Positions 9,660 through 20,994 of a DNA stretch of 64,000 bases are shown piece after piece. A program made the translations under genes and the position numbers. Every line of letters begins with the position of its first letter. Positions within the stretch are counted from its first letter, which is position 1. The notes beneath the pieces were generated by a model. The model was not told the origin of the DNA and ran no database searches. It saw only the letters and a program-made list of their open reading frames with translations. The stretch is from Ectobius pallidus. Taxonomy: Eukaryota; Arthropoda; Insecta; Blattodea; Ectobiidae. The stretch is taken from the NCBI GenBank assembly GCA_964059195.1, contig CAXKWD010000006.1:133678539-133742538 (forward strand). Reading direction: 5' to 3'.

Positions 9660-10835
9660 ACTTTAGAATGAAGTGACTATCCCATCCAAGATAGTGTTAA
9701 ACCAATTTTGCAAGTCTGCTACTGGTTGTACTTTGTGGAAAGCATTAGTGGGTACGGTCCCTCAGAGACTGTTAACTCTCGAGTTCAGGATCGGTCAAGT
9801 GATGAAATTCTAAGCGAGAGCAAATATTAAGTTGGCGTTCAGTAGACATGAAAGTGGATACGAAGTTTACTATATATATCTTGTATAACCTTTCACTAAT
9901 AAAGTGTTCATCTACTAAGAATAACAAGGTCACCATATACAAATTTACAATTACAGTCCCCTAGGGCTTATATAGGCCTATTAACGCTGCCATAGTACAC
10001 CTTTCAGAAAAAAAAGAATGAGTTTTAAAATTTTGGTTAAACGAAAGCTTACAAACGTATGCAATGAATTATTTTTTAGGGTGCAACCACAATTTCACAG
10101 ATCTGTAAGTTTATCGCTCTCTTTCTCAAAACCGTTTAAAACATAACTCCAGCAATTCAAAAGATAATTACACGAACATTTTTAGCGCTCTTCTTTATTT
10201 AATGCTCGGTATCTCAATTTTTTCAACCTACAACAGAAATAAAAGAGTCTCTAAGGATTTTTCAAAATTCAAATATCTGAAAAATTGTTTCATCCTCTCA
10301 CACTGCAGAATTTTAACAATGCTGCTACTGCTTGGTTGTCTGAACACCACCTGTATGAGAAAATAATGATTAAAAGATATAAAAAATCTGATTTATACAT
10401 TTTTAAACAGCATTTTGGTTCAAATATCACAAAGACAATTTTGTAGCCTATGAGCATTGTTTTTCCTTCAAGCGTGAAGAGAAAGCCTTAAAACATGACG
10501 CACGATATATAATATGTAAACCTACTGGATTTTACAGATGTCAGGGATACAATTGATAAAACGTGTTTTTTTTCAATGGTAGAATGTGTTATTCGTAAAT
10601 AAGATAGAACTACCTTTCTCATATTATATAATGAAAAGTGCTTTTACATTAAAATTCTTTACCCTTTAAGAAAATATAAAATATTACATAACGACAATTG
10701 TGTACATTTTACTCAGTATTTTGTGATATTTTCCCTACAAGTACGGAATCGTTCTATTGGCCTAATTAAGAAGATCAGCGTGAGAATAAATTAGAATAAA
10801 GGTGTGACTTGAGGCTTCCCGGAGTTCATAATGTA
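9660..10835. other. Unassigned AT-rich DNA
   Basis: No gene or recurring repeat recognised. One TAGGCCTA octamer at 9973-9980. Confidence 0.5.
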
Positions 10836-10925
10836 AAATGTTTCCTCGAACTTCCAGCCGGGTGAGTAGGAGGGTTGATTTCGAGCTTTCGGCAGCTTTC
10901 TCCGCTGCCATCTTCTGGGACAAGT
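10836..10925 (-). repeat. Half of a fold-back element (hairpin motif)
   Basis: Matches one arm of the fold-back element at 46528-46673 (shared block: CCAGCCGGGTGAGTAG versus CCGGTCGGGTAGTAA). On the minus strand it contains AGAAGATGGCAGC, a short loop, then GCTGCCGAAAGCTC, a 6 bp stem enclosed by GAAGATG and CGAAAGC. Confidence 0.55.
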
Positions 10926-13000
10926 GAGCTGATAATGGGAAAGTAAAACAATTAATTGTTTCATTTTAGGATTTTCTTAATGGCCCTCCACTCACCTAGG
11001 ATTCCTTATCGCTTCTATAGAACACAGATATTTTCCCATGATCAGCTAGAGGAATCAAGGTTGTTATAACAAGTTATTTTTCCATAAGTGAGAAAAGCAT
11101 TACTTGATGGTATGATTTCCCCCTTTAATTTGTTACTCCCTTTCACTTGTCTAAGTATTCTTATAGACCTATTAAGAAGAATCCTAATGTCGAATAAATG
11201 CTTTAAATGTATACATTTTATTTTCCAGTTTATTTTTTAACTTCTGGATGTTTCGTACAGAGTGGGATTCGATTTGTAGGGATTCCATACATCTGAATTT
11301 TATCTGTGTAACTAACCACATAGAAAGTTTGGTATTGAAGCATCCAGTTTTCTTCTTCACCGCATTTCAAAAGACTAGAGTATGTGATGGCGAAGAAAGG
11401 ACGTTGCATTCGATTCCTGTAAGTTTCTCCAGGATGGTGAGAATCTGTGATAAAATATGTATTCACTCTTTGAAGATATAGAGCGGATTCTGATTTCTAC
11501 ATGAATGATTCTGATACACTTAATCATTATAAGAATGACAATTTTGTCTCTCGGGAAGCAGATGAACCAGACGATTTTTTAATAAAGGAAAGTTAGAAAG
11601 CCTATTCTCTTCACAAATCCTGGTGCTATTTTACGAAAATAACTTATTATGAATACACTGTAATTGACGGAATTTTTTGGCCTTAGTAATTTGAAAGGAT
11701 ATTATATTAAAGTAAGATATAATTTTCCCACCTTATACCCTCATTTAAGTAACAGTGCTTGGATGGTTTGCCCTAAATTCCTCAAGTATTTATTCTTTAA
11801 CATAAAATAATACATTGATACCCAGGTTAAAATTGCCAAGGTAAAATTTTAGGCCTATTTCTCTTTTGTGTCAAAGAATTAGAATTACAATAACATATCC
11901 TGTTAAAATTAATCTTATGATTAAAAACAATGTAATATGTAACAAGATAGTAAAATAACAAGAGAAAACAAGTATTGCGTTAAAAATGTGTGTTATCCTT
12001 GTTGTAGTAATATCAATATTACCGGTCAATGTCATTAAAAATAAATTGCGTAAGCGCTCAGTTATTACAATGTATAAATACTTTAATGTAATAAAACCCT
12101 CATTGGAAACAAAATGAAGTTTATTAATATTGAAAGGATATGTCTTATGGTACCGCATTTTATTAAGCGATTTAGTGTTTGCACGTTACCTGTTGTTTAG
12201 CGGAGCCATTCTTAAAATACCTTCTAATTCCACCATACTATAATACGCGTATTATATGTGGCATAACGGTATCATAATATAAAATGAATTGTAATGAAAC
12301 TTAAAAAAATATACACAATGTGTAAGTGGTAAAGTCATATTTTAAATTTTATTGGTCATATTTTAATGATTTTTAGGTCATAAATGCATGCATATATCCT
12401 ATTTTTTAGGTCATAGAAATCCGCCCCTATTCATTACTATACAGATTTTCATTATAACATTGGTGTTGTATCGATTATTATCGACTACGGAACGAGAAGC
12501 TAATGAAAACGCGTAATAGGGGCTAAGCAACTTGTATTTAAAATAAAATCAATAGAGTTCCTATTAATTTTAATATTATACTAAAATGAATTCATTTTGG
12601 TGTTATAAAAATCCGCTGGTTTAAAGAAAATGACGAAGCTTCGACATCACCGGATACCACCAGCTGCCATCTGTCGATGAAGACAAGAACTACGCGAACA
12701 GCTGATTGCGAAGAGCAGCTGTCTCCGATTGGGTGAATCTAAAATCTCAAAACTTAAACATTTACAGTAATAATGGTCTAACAAAAACAGCCGTTACGAA
12801 AAATCATTCATATTCATGGTTATTAATTTGTTAGTAAAAAAAAAAAGTGCAACATTAATTCTGAAGAAATTTAGCTTTTGATATTATTCACAGGGATTTT
12901 CAGATGAAATCCTCAGGTTTGAAATTACGTAACCTGAAATGTATGTTTCCTGTCGACCAGTGGATATTGTAATCTTACAGTTATAATTAACAGTTCCCTT
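10926..13000. other. Unassigned AT-rich DNA
   Basis: No recognisable gene. Frames at 11230-11481 (both strands) and 11871-12158 (minus) are of near-chance length. The segment 12600-12740 is GC-richer but has no convincing frame. A short inverted pair of GCCCCTATT/AATAGGGGC lies at about 12424 and 12518. Confidence 0.45.
11229..11417 (+). other. Possible exon, splice-bounded (very weak)
   Basis: An open frame of 63 codons runs from a plausible acceptor (TTTTATTTTCCAG, ending 11228) to a perfect donor (GTAAGT at 11418). The translation has no domain I recognise. The opposite strand is also open here, which weakens the case. Confidence 0.15.
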
Positions 13001-13004
13001 TGTT

Positions 13005-13240
13005 GTTGATGTAGTGGTTACGCTCATTACCGGTCGATATCGATATCTTCCAGGTTTGTAACCTGGGCCATTAATTACTCAGTTTACACGGCATGCATTA
13101 AGTTGTTGTGTTATAGCACTATAGATAGCTGGCTTGTATCGTGCTAAATCCGCTCCATTGCACTAGCGTCTTGCAGATAAGGAACCGTCCTAAAACTCGT
13201 TCAGTGAATTAAATCCCGTGACCACTAGAAACACTTCCAA
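13005..13240 (+). mobile_element. Possible tRNA-derived SINE (A box only)
   Basis: Starts with GATGTAGTGGTTACGCTC, a good polymerase III A box, followed by a degenerate B-box region near 13050. The body does not match other families in the window. Confidence 0.35.
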
Positions 13241-13438
13241 TGAAAATAAACAAGGAAACAGGATGTGGTATTGTGTTGCTCTTGCAAGTTATAATAACTT
13301 TCCCAATTAGAGGGGTCGGGGGAAGATAAACTTGAGATTGTTGCACTATTTATATTTTTTCGTAGTCACTATTTGTTCCATTGTTTCTGAACATAGACTT
13401 ATATAAGTCTTGTTATTAACATATGTATTAAAAAGGGG

Positions 13439-13745
13439 GTACGCCGTAGCATAGTGGTTGAGGCGCTACGCTACAAACCGGATCCCCGATGAGGTCGTTG
13501 GAGGTTTTTCTACTGATCTAATCCTTCTGGTGGCACTATGGTCCTGGGATAGACTCACCCTCTAACAGAAATGAGTGCCAGGAGCAATCCTGGGGGTAAA
13601 GGCGGTCGTTGCGTAAGGCTGACCACCTTACCACCTTCACGTGCCGAATGTCTAAAATCTGGGAGCATCACAACCTGGAACCCTCTGGGCCGCAATGGCC
13701 TAAATAGAGAACACTTCACTTTTTATGTTTTAAAAAAGATAAAAA
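13439..13745 (+). mobile_element. SINE-B, tRNA-derived
   Basis: Head with A box (CGTAGCATAGTGGTTGAGGC) and partial B-box region (GGATCCCCGATGAGG), then a body shared with 54497-54775 and, inverted, 52395-52615: a GGTGGCACTATGG block, an ACAGAAATGAGT block and a GGGGGTAAAGGCGG block. The A-rich 3' end dissolves near 13745. The open frame at 13571-13780 is fortuitous. Confidence 0.75.
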
Positions 13746-13749
13746 TAAG

Positions 13750-15640
13750 GTTTGCAAATTTGAGCAAACATCTAAAGTGAGGTTTGTGTGGGTTAGCACT
13801 ATCTTCCCTGACCCCTTCAATTTAGCCAGTAGATTTTAGGGACGGATATAGTTATTTGGCACCCCTCGACACTAGATAATTTCCCACCTCTTATCACAAG
13901 AGAATTTATATAAGATTAATGTTATAACAACAATTTTTTGTTATTGAAGTCATTAGTCAGGTGTCCGCCACTCAGTCTTGATAGACCTACAAAAAGGGAA
14001 ATGTAGATTATAAATTTCCCCGCATTATACTCATATGTTTAATATTTTAAATGTAAAATGTTCAACTTTAATATCAAATTCGATCGATTTGTTTGTTGGC
14101 ACAAGGGTTGGCCGAGTAATTTACCCGTAAGTACTTCACACGTAAAATACATGTAAAATTCGTTATGTAATTAATAAAATTGAATTAATTTTGGCGATAT
14201 ATATTCTCATTATTTTATTATTGGTATTGTAAATTCTATCAATGTTTTTACACATAATCTTCAAATCGAATTCAGTCACGTTATCACAATTGAATTCTAA
14301 CTTCACAGCTTCAAATGATCACTACTATACCACACGTAAATATGCAGTGATCTGGTAAATTAAACTTTACTGCTTACTTTTAGCTTCTTGTTTCTGTTAA
14401 ATCACTGATTTAAAGACATCTAGTTCCGCTAGCTTGTATTTATACTTCTCCTTCAGCAAAGAGGGAAATCTATAGGTTTTAAATATCAATCTTTATATTG
14501 TAGATTTGAAAGCAATTTATTACCGATACACACTAAATGCTGTGAAAAATATTATGTTTTTCGTCAATAGCTATTTTACTTGATCCGCTCGTAATAGTAG
14601 CTGAGGGGGCGAAGACTGAGCTTCTACTAAAGTAGCTGCAGATTAGAATTACTGGTTATCTAATATTCACCCGTTTATCTCTTTTGCTTTGAATATGCAG
14701 TTAGTACATGCAAAATTTTTTCCTAATTGCAGATATTGTCGAAGCCATCATGGAGTACTCAGCATTGATGACGAGTTTTACTTTTTCGGTGTTCATCGGC
14801 GTATAATAGTGATGTGTGAACAAACTTTCCTATATCAAGAAACAAGAAGACCAGAAGATAGTGTTTGTGTTTTTATTTAGTGTTTGTGACATCAAGAAAA
14901 AAAAACTTTTCTAAATCAAGAACAAGCTGAGGAAGACAATACTAAGATTCAGATTTTCACTTCATAATTGTCTGCTTTGGCATGGAATTTTGAAGTGTAG
15001 TCTGTGTAAGCTCAATTCCTAATACTGCTGGACTCCTCAAGGTATTAACAAAAGTAGTACTTAGAAAGGAGCATAGATAGGGGCCTCTTTTTAGAGGTGA
15101 AGAGCGGTCTTGGTGCAGACCGAGGCCACTGAACACCAGAAGACCAGCAATTCTCTCATCGAAAACAGGTAAAGAATATGTATACTAAGCATGATTTTAA
15201 TAGCATGATCCACTAAAAACTATTTTAATTCTAAATATAGTGTGGCCTCCGAATGCCAGAGGCACTATTCCTTAATTCTTTGTCAATTCCAATGAAGAAT
15301 TAAAAATTTCCCTCCACGTTATTAAAGAAGTTAGCCTCTTGTTAGTCAAATGATCACTAAATATTCTGCCACCATTTAGAACATCTCTAACAACTGAATG
15401 TGAATCGAAAACGGCTGCAATGGAAAAAAATTGTAAACATTGTAAAACTCATTGTTTGACGCGGTGATTCCGATAGTTGGTTAATAACATAAAAGTATTT
15501 AGAAGTTTCATGCAAGGAAGAGATGCCGAGAATAGGAAATTTAGGAAGCGAGATAAACAAAAATAATTATCTTAGTGGTTTGATAAAAATTACAGATTCA
15601 CAGAATATAGTATATATCAAGAGTTTAGCTAAAAAGTAGA
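13750..15640. other. Unassigned AT-rich DNA
   Basis: No gene recognised. A 63-codon frame at 14689-14880 has no identifiable domain. Confidence 0.5.
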
Positions 15641-15643
15641 GAG

Positions 15644-15651
15644 TACAAGAT
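15644..15651 (+). repeat. 8 bp target duplication (left)
   Basis: TACAAGAT, repeated at 16318-16325. Confidence 0.85.
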
Positions 15652-16317
15652 CAGGGCCGTAGCTAGACGATGGCGAGATGGGCCCCCGCCAAGGGCGCTG
15701 GTACAAGGAGGGCGCAAAATTAACCATGAGAAATCCCGCCTTTTTTAGACTGGTCCAATTTATCAAGCAATAAAAATTCCACGTTAATGGAAGAAATCTT
15801 TCAGGTTATTAAAAATTACTGCACGTGAACTAGCCTATCTGTAGGCCTAGTATTATGCCGATTGCCTAAAAACAAAAAGCAGTCATGCAATTAACACGTT
15901 TCTTATTGACAGAGTATGATAACATAAATCGTGAACAGTATGGAAAGATATAACGACAGTAAAAATTAAAATGTACTTTATTATTGAGATGAAAGTGGTT
16001 AAACTATTCGAAAAAATAAACTTTTACCTATATTAATGTGTTGAACATTTTAGTAGGCCTCAGGCCTATTGTGTACTTTACAATTGATACTAGATTTTAT
16101 GAATTAATTATTTTTTAAGTACTTCAATCGTCTGAAAATAAAGTCCAACACTTAGTTCATTTTCAAATTGAAATTTAAGTTTTCTTTGATAATAACAGTG
16201 TTTTTATATTAAAATAATAAACAGTTTTACAGAAATTAAAAAAAAAAAAATTGTTTGTCAAATTTGTCAGATTTGTCAAACTCGCCAAGGGTTCAGAAGG
16301 ACCTTGCTACGGCCCTA
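15652..16317. mobile_element. Non-autonomous hAT-like transposon, 666 bp
   Basis: Left end CAGGGCCGTAGCTAG and right end GCTACGGCCCTA are inverted repeats, flanked by the 8 bp duplication TACAAGAT. CAGGG-type ends plus 8 bp duplication are the hAT signature. The interior is AT-rich and non-coding; a short GTCAAATTTGTCAGATTTGTCA repeat lies near the right end. It carries a TAGGCCTA at 15842. Confidence 0.85.
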
Positions 16318-16325
16318 TACAAGAT
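16318..16325 (+). repeat. 8 bp target duplication (right)
   Basis: TACAAGAT, matching 15644-15651. Confidence 0.85.
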
Positions 16326-16329
16326 TAGA

Positions 16330-17130
16330 AACCCTGATAGAGCACATTCACTCTTTAATATACGCCTGGTAACCCTAATTTATAGTAGTTCATTGTCAAC
16401 TCTCTCAGTCAACATTAGCATTTCTCTGAAGTCGTTGTAGTGCGGCAAACAACTGACTCGGCTTATTGTTTCGAAGACCTCAGAGGCATATCAGCCGAAA
16501 GTAATATATCACTTGTCGGTATTAAGGGATTGAATCGCGACATGCAAATACAAGGAGCTGAATGAAGCACTAATAACAATAAGAGCGTTAGAGTGAGAAA
16601 TCCCTCTGAAACATGCTTTGCGCTATCTGATGGGATTGTTTGCAGTATTTGACATTATCTTACACGAGTCGGATGCTGTGTGCCAAGTTGCCGGAGGAGA
16701 TTCTGCGCGAATGTGACAGTATTAGAACGCATTTAAACACAAACATTGCCCAGAAATGCCATATCATGTACTGTATGAGTTTTAGATTATTTTATCTAGA
16801 CGGTACACTACTATTCTATCGAAAAAAAAGATACTGTAGGTTCAAAATTTCTGCGTTTAAGCCTATTGTACAAAATGAGTAAGCTATGAACTATGCTGTC
16901 TATTTAGGTCGTGAATCAGTGGCCAATCTGGTGTAATTTTAAGCAATCACCGCTGCCTATCGCCTTATTTTCATCGTTAATATTCATCGCGCCTATGTTC
17001 AGTTCTTAACACTGTTAACACCAAAATCAGTAATGTTACGGATGTTTAAATAATGAAACTGATAAATTTATAAAAAATACAAGTAAATTTTATGAAACGA
17101 ACAAAGCGAGTTTCATAATTTTCTTACGAG
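16330..17130. other. Unassigned DNA
   Basis: An 80-codon frame at 16640-16882 contains LCAKLPEEILREC, which vaguely recalls retrotransposon Gag-type text. I cannot assign it. Confidence 0.4.
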
Positions 17131-17133
17131 TAT

Positions 17134-17478
17134 CTTAATTGTCCACCGCTGTGCCTTCGCTCCTCTCACGCAGCGGGCCCGGGTTCGAATCCTGGTCACC
17201 TAAGTCGGGGTTTTCCGGGGTTTTTCCTCACCTGTGAGACAAATGTAGGGTATCTTCAGGCCCTTGTGGTCCCCGGATATCATCATGCCGTCATTATCAT
17301 CTTCATCCCATCCTCGCCTTGTTCGGAGTGAGCGTGTGTATGAATGGTGTGTTTGTCGTCCTATGTGCTCGTGTTGTCTCGGAGGTGGCACCGGCACTCA
17401 TCCGGGGAGGCCCGGGCGGCGTGGGTCGCTTAAGTCCCAAAAGGGAGAGGCAAAACTAAGATAAAGAAAGAAAGTATC
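17134..17478 (+). mobile_element. SINE-A, near full-length, tRNA-derived
   Basis: The head carries a perfect B box (GGTTCGAATCCTGG) after a GTGCCTTCGC-type A-box region. The body includes the GGGGTTTTTCCTC block, a GAGCGTGTGTATGAATGG block and TCTCGGAGGTGGCACC. The tail reads GGCGTGGGTCGCTTAAG... and ends in AAAG repeats at about 17463-17475. It is the best copy of the family in the window; others are at 6190-6555 (minus), 8173-8272 and 59184-59250. Confidence 0.85.
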
Positions 17479-17694
17479 TTAATTACCTTATTGGCAAGTT
17501 GAAAATGACTGTTTCGTTCGACCACATTTAAATGTTTAAATTTTGAGATTTTATATTAATAAAAATCGGCCTACCGCGAGCAATCAGCTGTAAACAAGTT
17601 CTCGCTGTTGGTGCCTTATACAAGAAATAGCGTACGTTCAAGTCGAAGCTTGTTCTTGACTGTTTTCTTTAAACGAAAGGCTATTTTACAAGAT

Positions 17695-17910
17695 GAAATG
17701 AACTCAATTTAGTATAATATTGAGATTAATAAGAACCGAATTGATTTTATTTTAAATGCAGGATGTTTATTACGCAGTTTGATAAGCTACTCTCAAGGTT
17801 TCCAGGTCGTTCCGTGTTCGATAATAATCAATTCCACATCAGTGTTATAATTAAAATCTGTTTCAAAATGGATATCATTATGATATCGTTACGTCTCAAG
17901 CATATTATTG
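17695..17910 (+). repeat. Dispersed repeat R-beta, copy 2
   Basis: Aligns with 9110-9340, including ATGGATATCATTATGATA at 17868. The 108-codon frame at 17763-18089 crosses this repeat and shows no domain, so I do not call it a gene. Confidence 0.5.
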
Positions 17911-18900
17911 TATGGCCGAACAAAAATATCCTTCACGCAAGTACTTCTTGCATTTTAAGTTCAACTCGTCTCTTAGCAACAGTGCCATTTCTAATTACAT
18001 TCAGAACTCATTTAGGGTTAATTACATTTCCCCACTTACCTTCATTCAGCTTGGGTGGAATGAATAATTCATTTGCTTTTGCTAAGTAAAGTTGTTTCAA
18101 TTTCAGTTTTGTTGCGTGCAGAATGCAGATTTATGGGTAATAGTTAAAGGAGTAGAAATAACGGCGTCTGTTTCAGCGTTAATTTGATTAGTTTTGTTTA
18201 AATTTCAACTAGATTAGTTTAGTTGGATAAATCATAGTGTTGAAACTGCTTCGCAACATCAGAGCTGTTTTGCATAACAAATTGGATGGATTAATCTAAA
18301 TCTCTAGCAGAATGCAATACATAATCCAGAGGCTAAGACGCTAAATTGATACAAGAAACCATAATCCTAGGAAAATATCTAAGGAGGAATGGAAAATGAT
18401 TATGCATTTCCTTCAGCATTCAAAGAAGGAACTTAGCGCTAATACCATAGTTGTCTTCTTTTACCAGATACATGGAAGGTAGGGAAGATTAGAGCGCACT
18501 TCGAAAACTATGTCGGTAATAATATTGTCAGCTACTTATGTGGGGATGCGAGTGCTACCTTATGGTTTCATGCGGACATGTTTAGGGCAATTACAACCCC
18601 ACAAAATGACTTGACTGTTCTATTTTGCCAATAGGTCCGCCCAAATAAAGATGAATTCGCCAGGCTCTTAAAATAACTGAGATAATCTTGACCATAGGGT
18701 TTGAATCCAGGTTGGCTTACATCTGTGGCTGCTAGCCGATTTTTTTTTACATGAGATGGTGCTGAATTAGGGCAGGATTGAAGAGTGCGGATAAGTAGGC
18801 ATATTGGTGGATTTATAGTAAAAGAACGGGAGAGAAGTAAAAATAATAATTTCGGTCATTGCGAACATGACTTGAAGGTCAATGAGATTCTCATCCGCCG
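17911..18900. other. Unassigned DNA
   Basis: No gene seen. Possible degenerate B-box-like text (TTTGAATCCAGGTTGG) near 18700, too weak to call. Confidence 0.45.
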
Positions 18901-18909
18901 CAGAGTGAT

Positions 18910-20010
18910 AAGTTTCTTTTATTATTAAGTGCCTGAATGGTACATTCTAAGACTGTATGTGGACTGTAAGAATATCATTCCGTCTGTCCCTACGCGCGAT
19001 AACTCGAGTACTCTTTATAAAATTTTCATAAAACTTACTATACGCACCTATAACGTCGAACGTTATTGAACGTTATTGATTTTGGACCAGATCGATTGAC
19101 CGGTACCGGAGTAACGGCCAATTAACGGTTTAAAATTAGCAAATCATCACTATAGGTTACTACAAAGTCACGTGCCAGAAACTTGAAATTTGACATATTT
19201 ATAGCTTATAGCTTGTGACCGACGAAGATATTCCAAATCGATCCAATATTTTTTTACCCCTAAAAAACATTCAAAATAATGGACGCAACTTTAAGATAGA
19301 TTTAACCTAGATAACACGATAAGTCGTGTTGCACCAGCAATAACGGATTTCGAAGGATTTACAAGCTTGGTCCTCTGACTTTTTGTCGTATCTCCATCGG
19401 TTATGCCTTAGATTGAATTAGATGTTTTTTTTTTTTTTATTTTAAATACATTTTGTGTGTTTTTGTTACATTATGTAATTTTTACATACTTATAAGACAG
19501 CTAGAATCTTAAACTTTAGCAGGAATATTGGCACATACGTTACAACAGCCAATAACCGTGCAAAATTTGGTGTTTCTAGCTGCCCCATAAGTATGGAAAA
19601 ACTGGCTGAATAGCCAGTGACATCATTCACATTTACGACAGTCTAATCATCCATTTTTTAATACTGATATTTACTCGCTTTCAGATGAGCTAGAAACTTG
19701 AAGTTTGGTATACTTATATTCTATAACCGTTGGAAAATTATATAAAAAAACTCAAATTTTAATTTTTTTACCCTCCAGAAGAAACTTTGAACGGCTTCAG
19801 ATGTTTTGACCTAAATATAGGAGTAGATATACTGTTGACGTGAGGGATTTATTTTAAATTCGTTCTGTTAATATTCTACTTATCCCACTTATTCCTTCAC
19901 ATGCGTGTATCAAACTTTCTCAAGAAAACAGTGGTCTAAAACTCATTAGTTTCTTAAATATGACCTATTAACTCCATCTGGCAGTTTGTTACATAAGTTT
20001 ACCTGATTTT
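18910..20010 (+). repeat. Dispersed repeat R-gamma, copy 1
   Basis: About 1.1 kb. Its first 230 bp and last 130 bp align with the flanks at 33575-33783 and 34262-34520. It begins with an AAGTGCC(T/A)GAATGGTAC block, followed by CGCGA(T/G)A, ATTTTCATAAAACTT..TACGCA and ATAACGTC blocks. Towards the end it has CTCCATCTGGCA and TTTACCTGATTTTATTT. No coding capacity. A 10 bp tandem duplication (GAACGTTATT) is at 19057-19076. Confidence 0.6.
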
Positions 20011-20334
20011 ATTTAATCTTCGAAAAACTATTTTACTAAATTAATAAGCCGTCTGGATTTAAAAATTTAACTTTGAAAACACATTATTATGTTATGTTCC
20101 AATAAGACCTATAGAATATTCCGTCTTGTTCCCTCGTATCTGTATTGTACAAGCTTTATTACTTGCATTGTCATTACAAAAGATCAGCTCAATAGCACAG
20201 ACAATCACAAAACAGAAACAAAGATTGACCATGTCATATGCAATTAATTTAATGTACTGAACATTAATAAATATTCTTTGTATACATTAATAAATCATTC
20301 CCACTTGAATCAAATAATGATATAGGCCTTTCGA

Positions 20335-20994
20335 ACGATCTTGGCTACAGTACTAGAAGATAAAACTCATATTAATGACATAGAAAAAATTCAGAAGAGT
20401 TTTCTTCGTTATATGTATTTTAAAAAATATGATAGATCTGCTTTAATTGATAGAATTTCTTATAATACTTTATTAAATGAATTTAAATTTGTTACTTTAA
20501 TTGGTAGAAGGTTGGTAGCGCAACAGTTATTCTTATATAAAATTATCAATGGTAAAATTGATAGTAATGAACTTTTAAAACGTATTAAATTTAATGTAGT
20601 GCAATTAAATTTAAGGAATAGGGAATTGTTATATATTCCTGTCATTAAATAAAAAATATTAGAATGTTCATCTTTCATCCAAATGTGTAAACGATATAAT
20701 TCTCTATCACTTCAAAATGCTCTTCTGGATTTTGACTTGTCATTGAATCAGTACATAGGACTTCTTCATAAACTGTTGTATGTTCCATATGATTTGGCTT
20801 AATTTTTAGATTGTCTTGTTAAATTAATTGTAGTTATTGTAAATCATTTATGTATTTTTTTTCTTTATCCTCGCACATTCGTTCATTTATTGTATTGTAT
20901 TTTTTTATAGTGTAAAACATGTATTGGCGAAACTACGCCAACTGTAATTGGGATTTATTCCTGTAGTTGGCAGAATAAAATAAATAAATAAATG
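20335..20994 (+). mobile_element. 5'-truncated non-LTR retrotransposon (LINE) 3' end
   Basis: The C-terminal coding remnant (20341-20802) is followed by a short 3' untranslated region and an AAATAAATAAATAAATG tail ending at about 20994. The start near 20335 marks 5' truncation. Confidence 0.8.
20341..20802 (+). pseudogene. LINE reverse transcriptase, C-terminal remnant
   Basis: The translation contains IEKIQKSFLRYMYFKKYDRS, VTLIGRRLVAQQLFLYKIIN and, after an in-frame TAA at 20650-20652, KILECSSFIQMCKRYNSL. This is the characteristic region after the reverse transcriptase fingers and thumb in Jockey/CR1-like LINEs (the Q-(R/K)-x-FLRY..YKK and L-G-R-R-x-x-x-(Q/D)-x-x-x-L-(Y/F) signatures). The same frame continues through the TAA to a stop at 20800-20802, so the internal stop is a single decay mutation. 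The catalytic domain (YADD) is absent. Confidence 0.8.

Noticed and set aside
11871..12158. 95-codon minus frame, hydrophobic
   Set aside because: Composition is that of AT-rich random sequence (Ile, Leu, Thr); no motif, no splice or promoter context.
12424..12526. GCCCCTATT/AATAGGGGC inverted pair
   Set aside because: Only 9 bp with no flanking duplication; likely chance.
13571..13780. 69-codon plus frame
   Set aside because: Entirely inside SINE-B.
16640..16882. Frame with LCAKLPEEILREC, Gag-like
   Set aside because: The similarity is too short and vague, and no flanking retrotransposon parts were found.
17134..17210. Possible tRNA gene
   Set aside because: A B box is present but no cloverleaf or acceptor stem can be formed; it is the head of SINE-A. 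The same applies to 5265, 39065, 45930, 54040 and 54540.
17763..18089. 108-codon plus frame
   Set aside because: Its first half is repeat R-beta, and the translation shows no domain.
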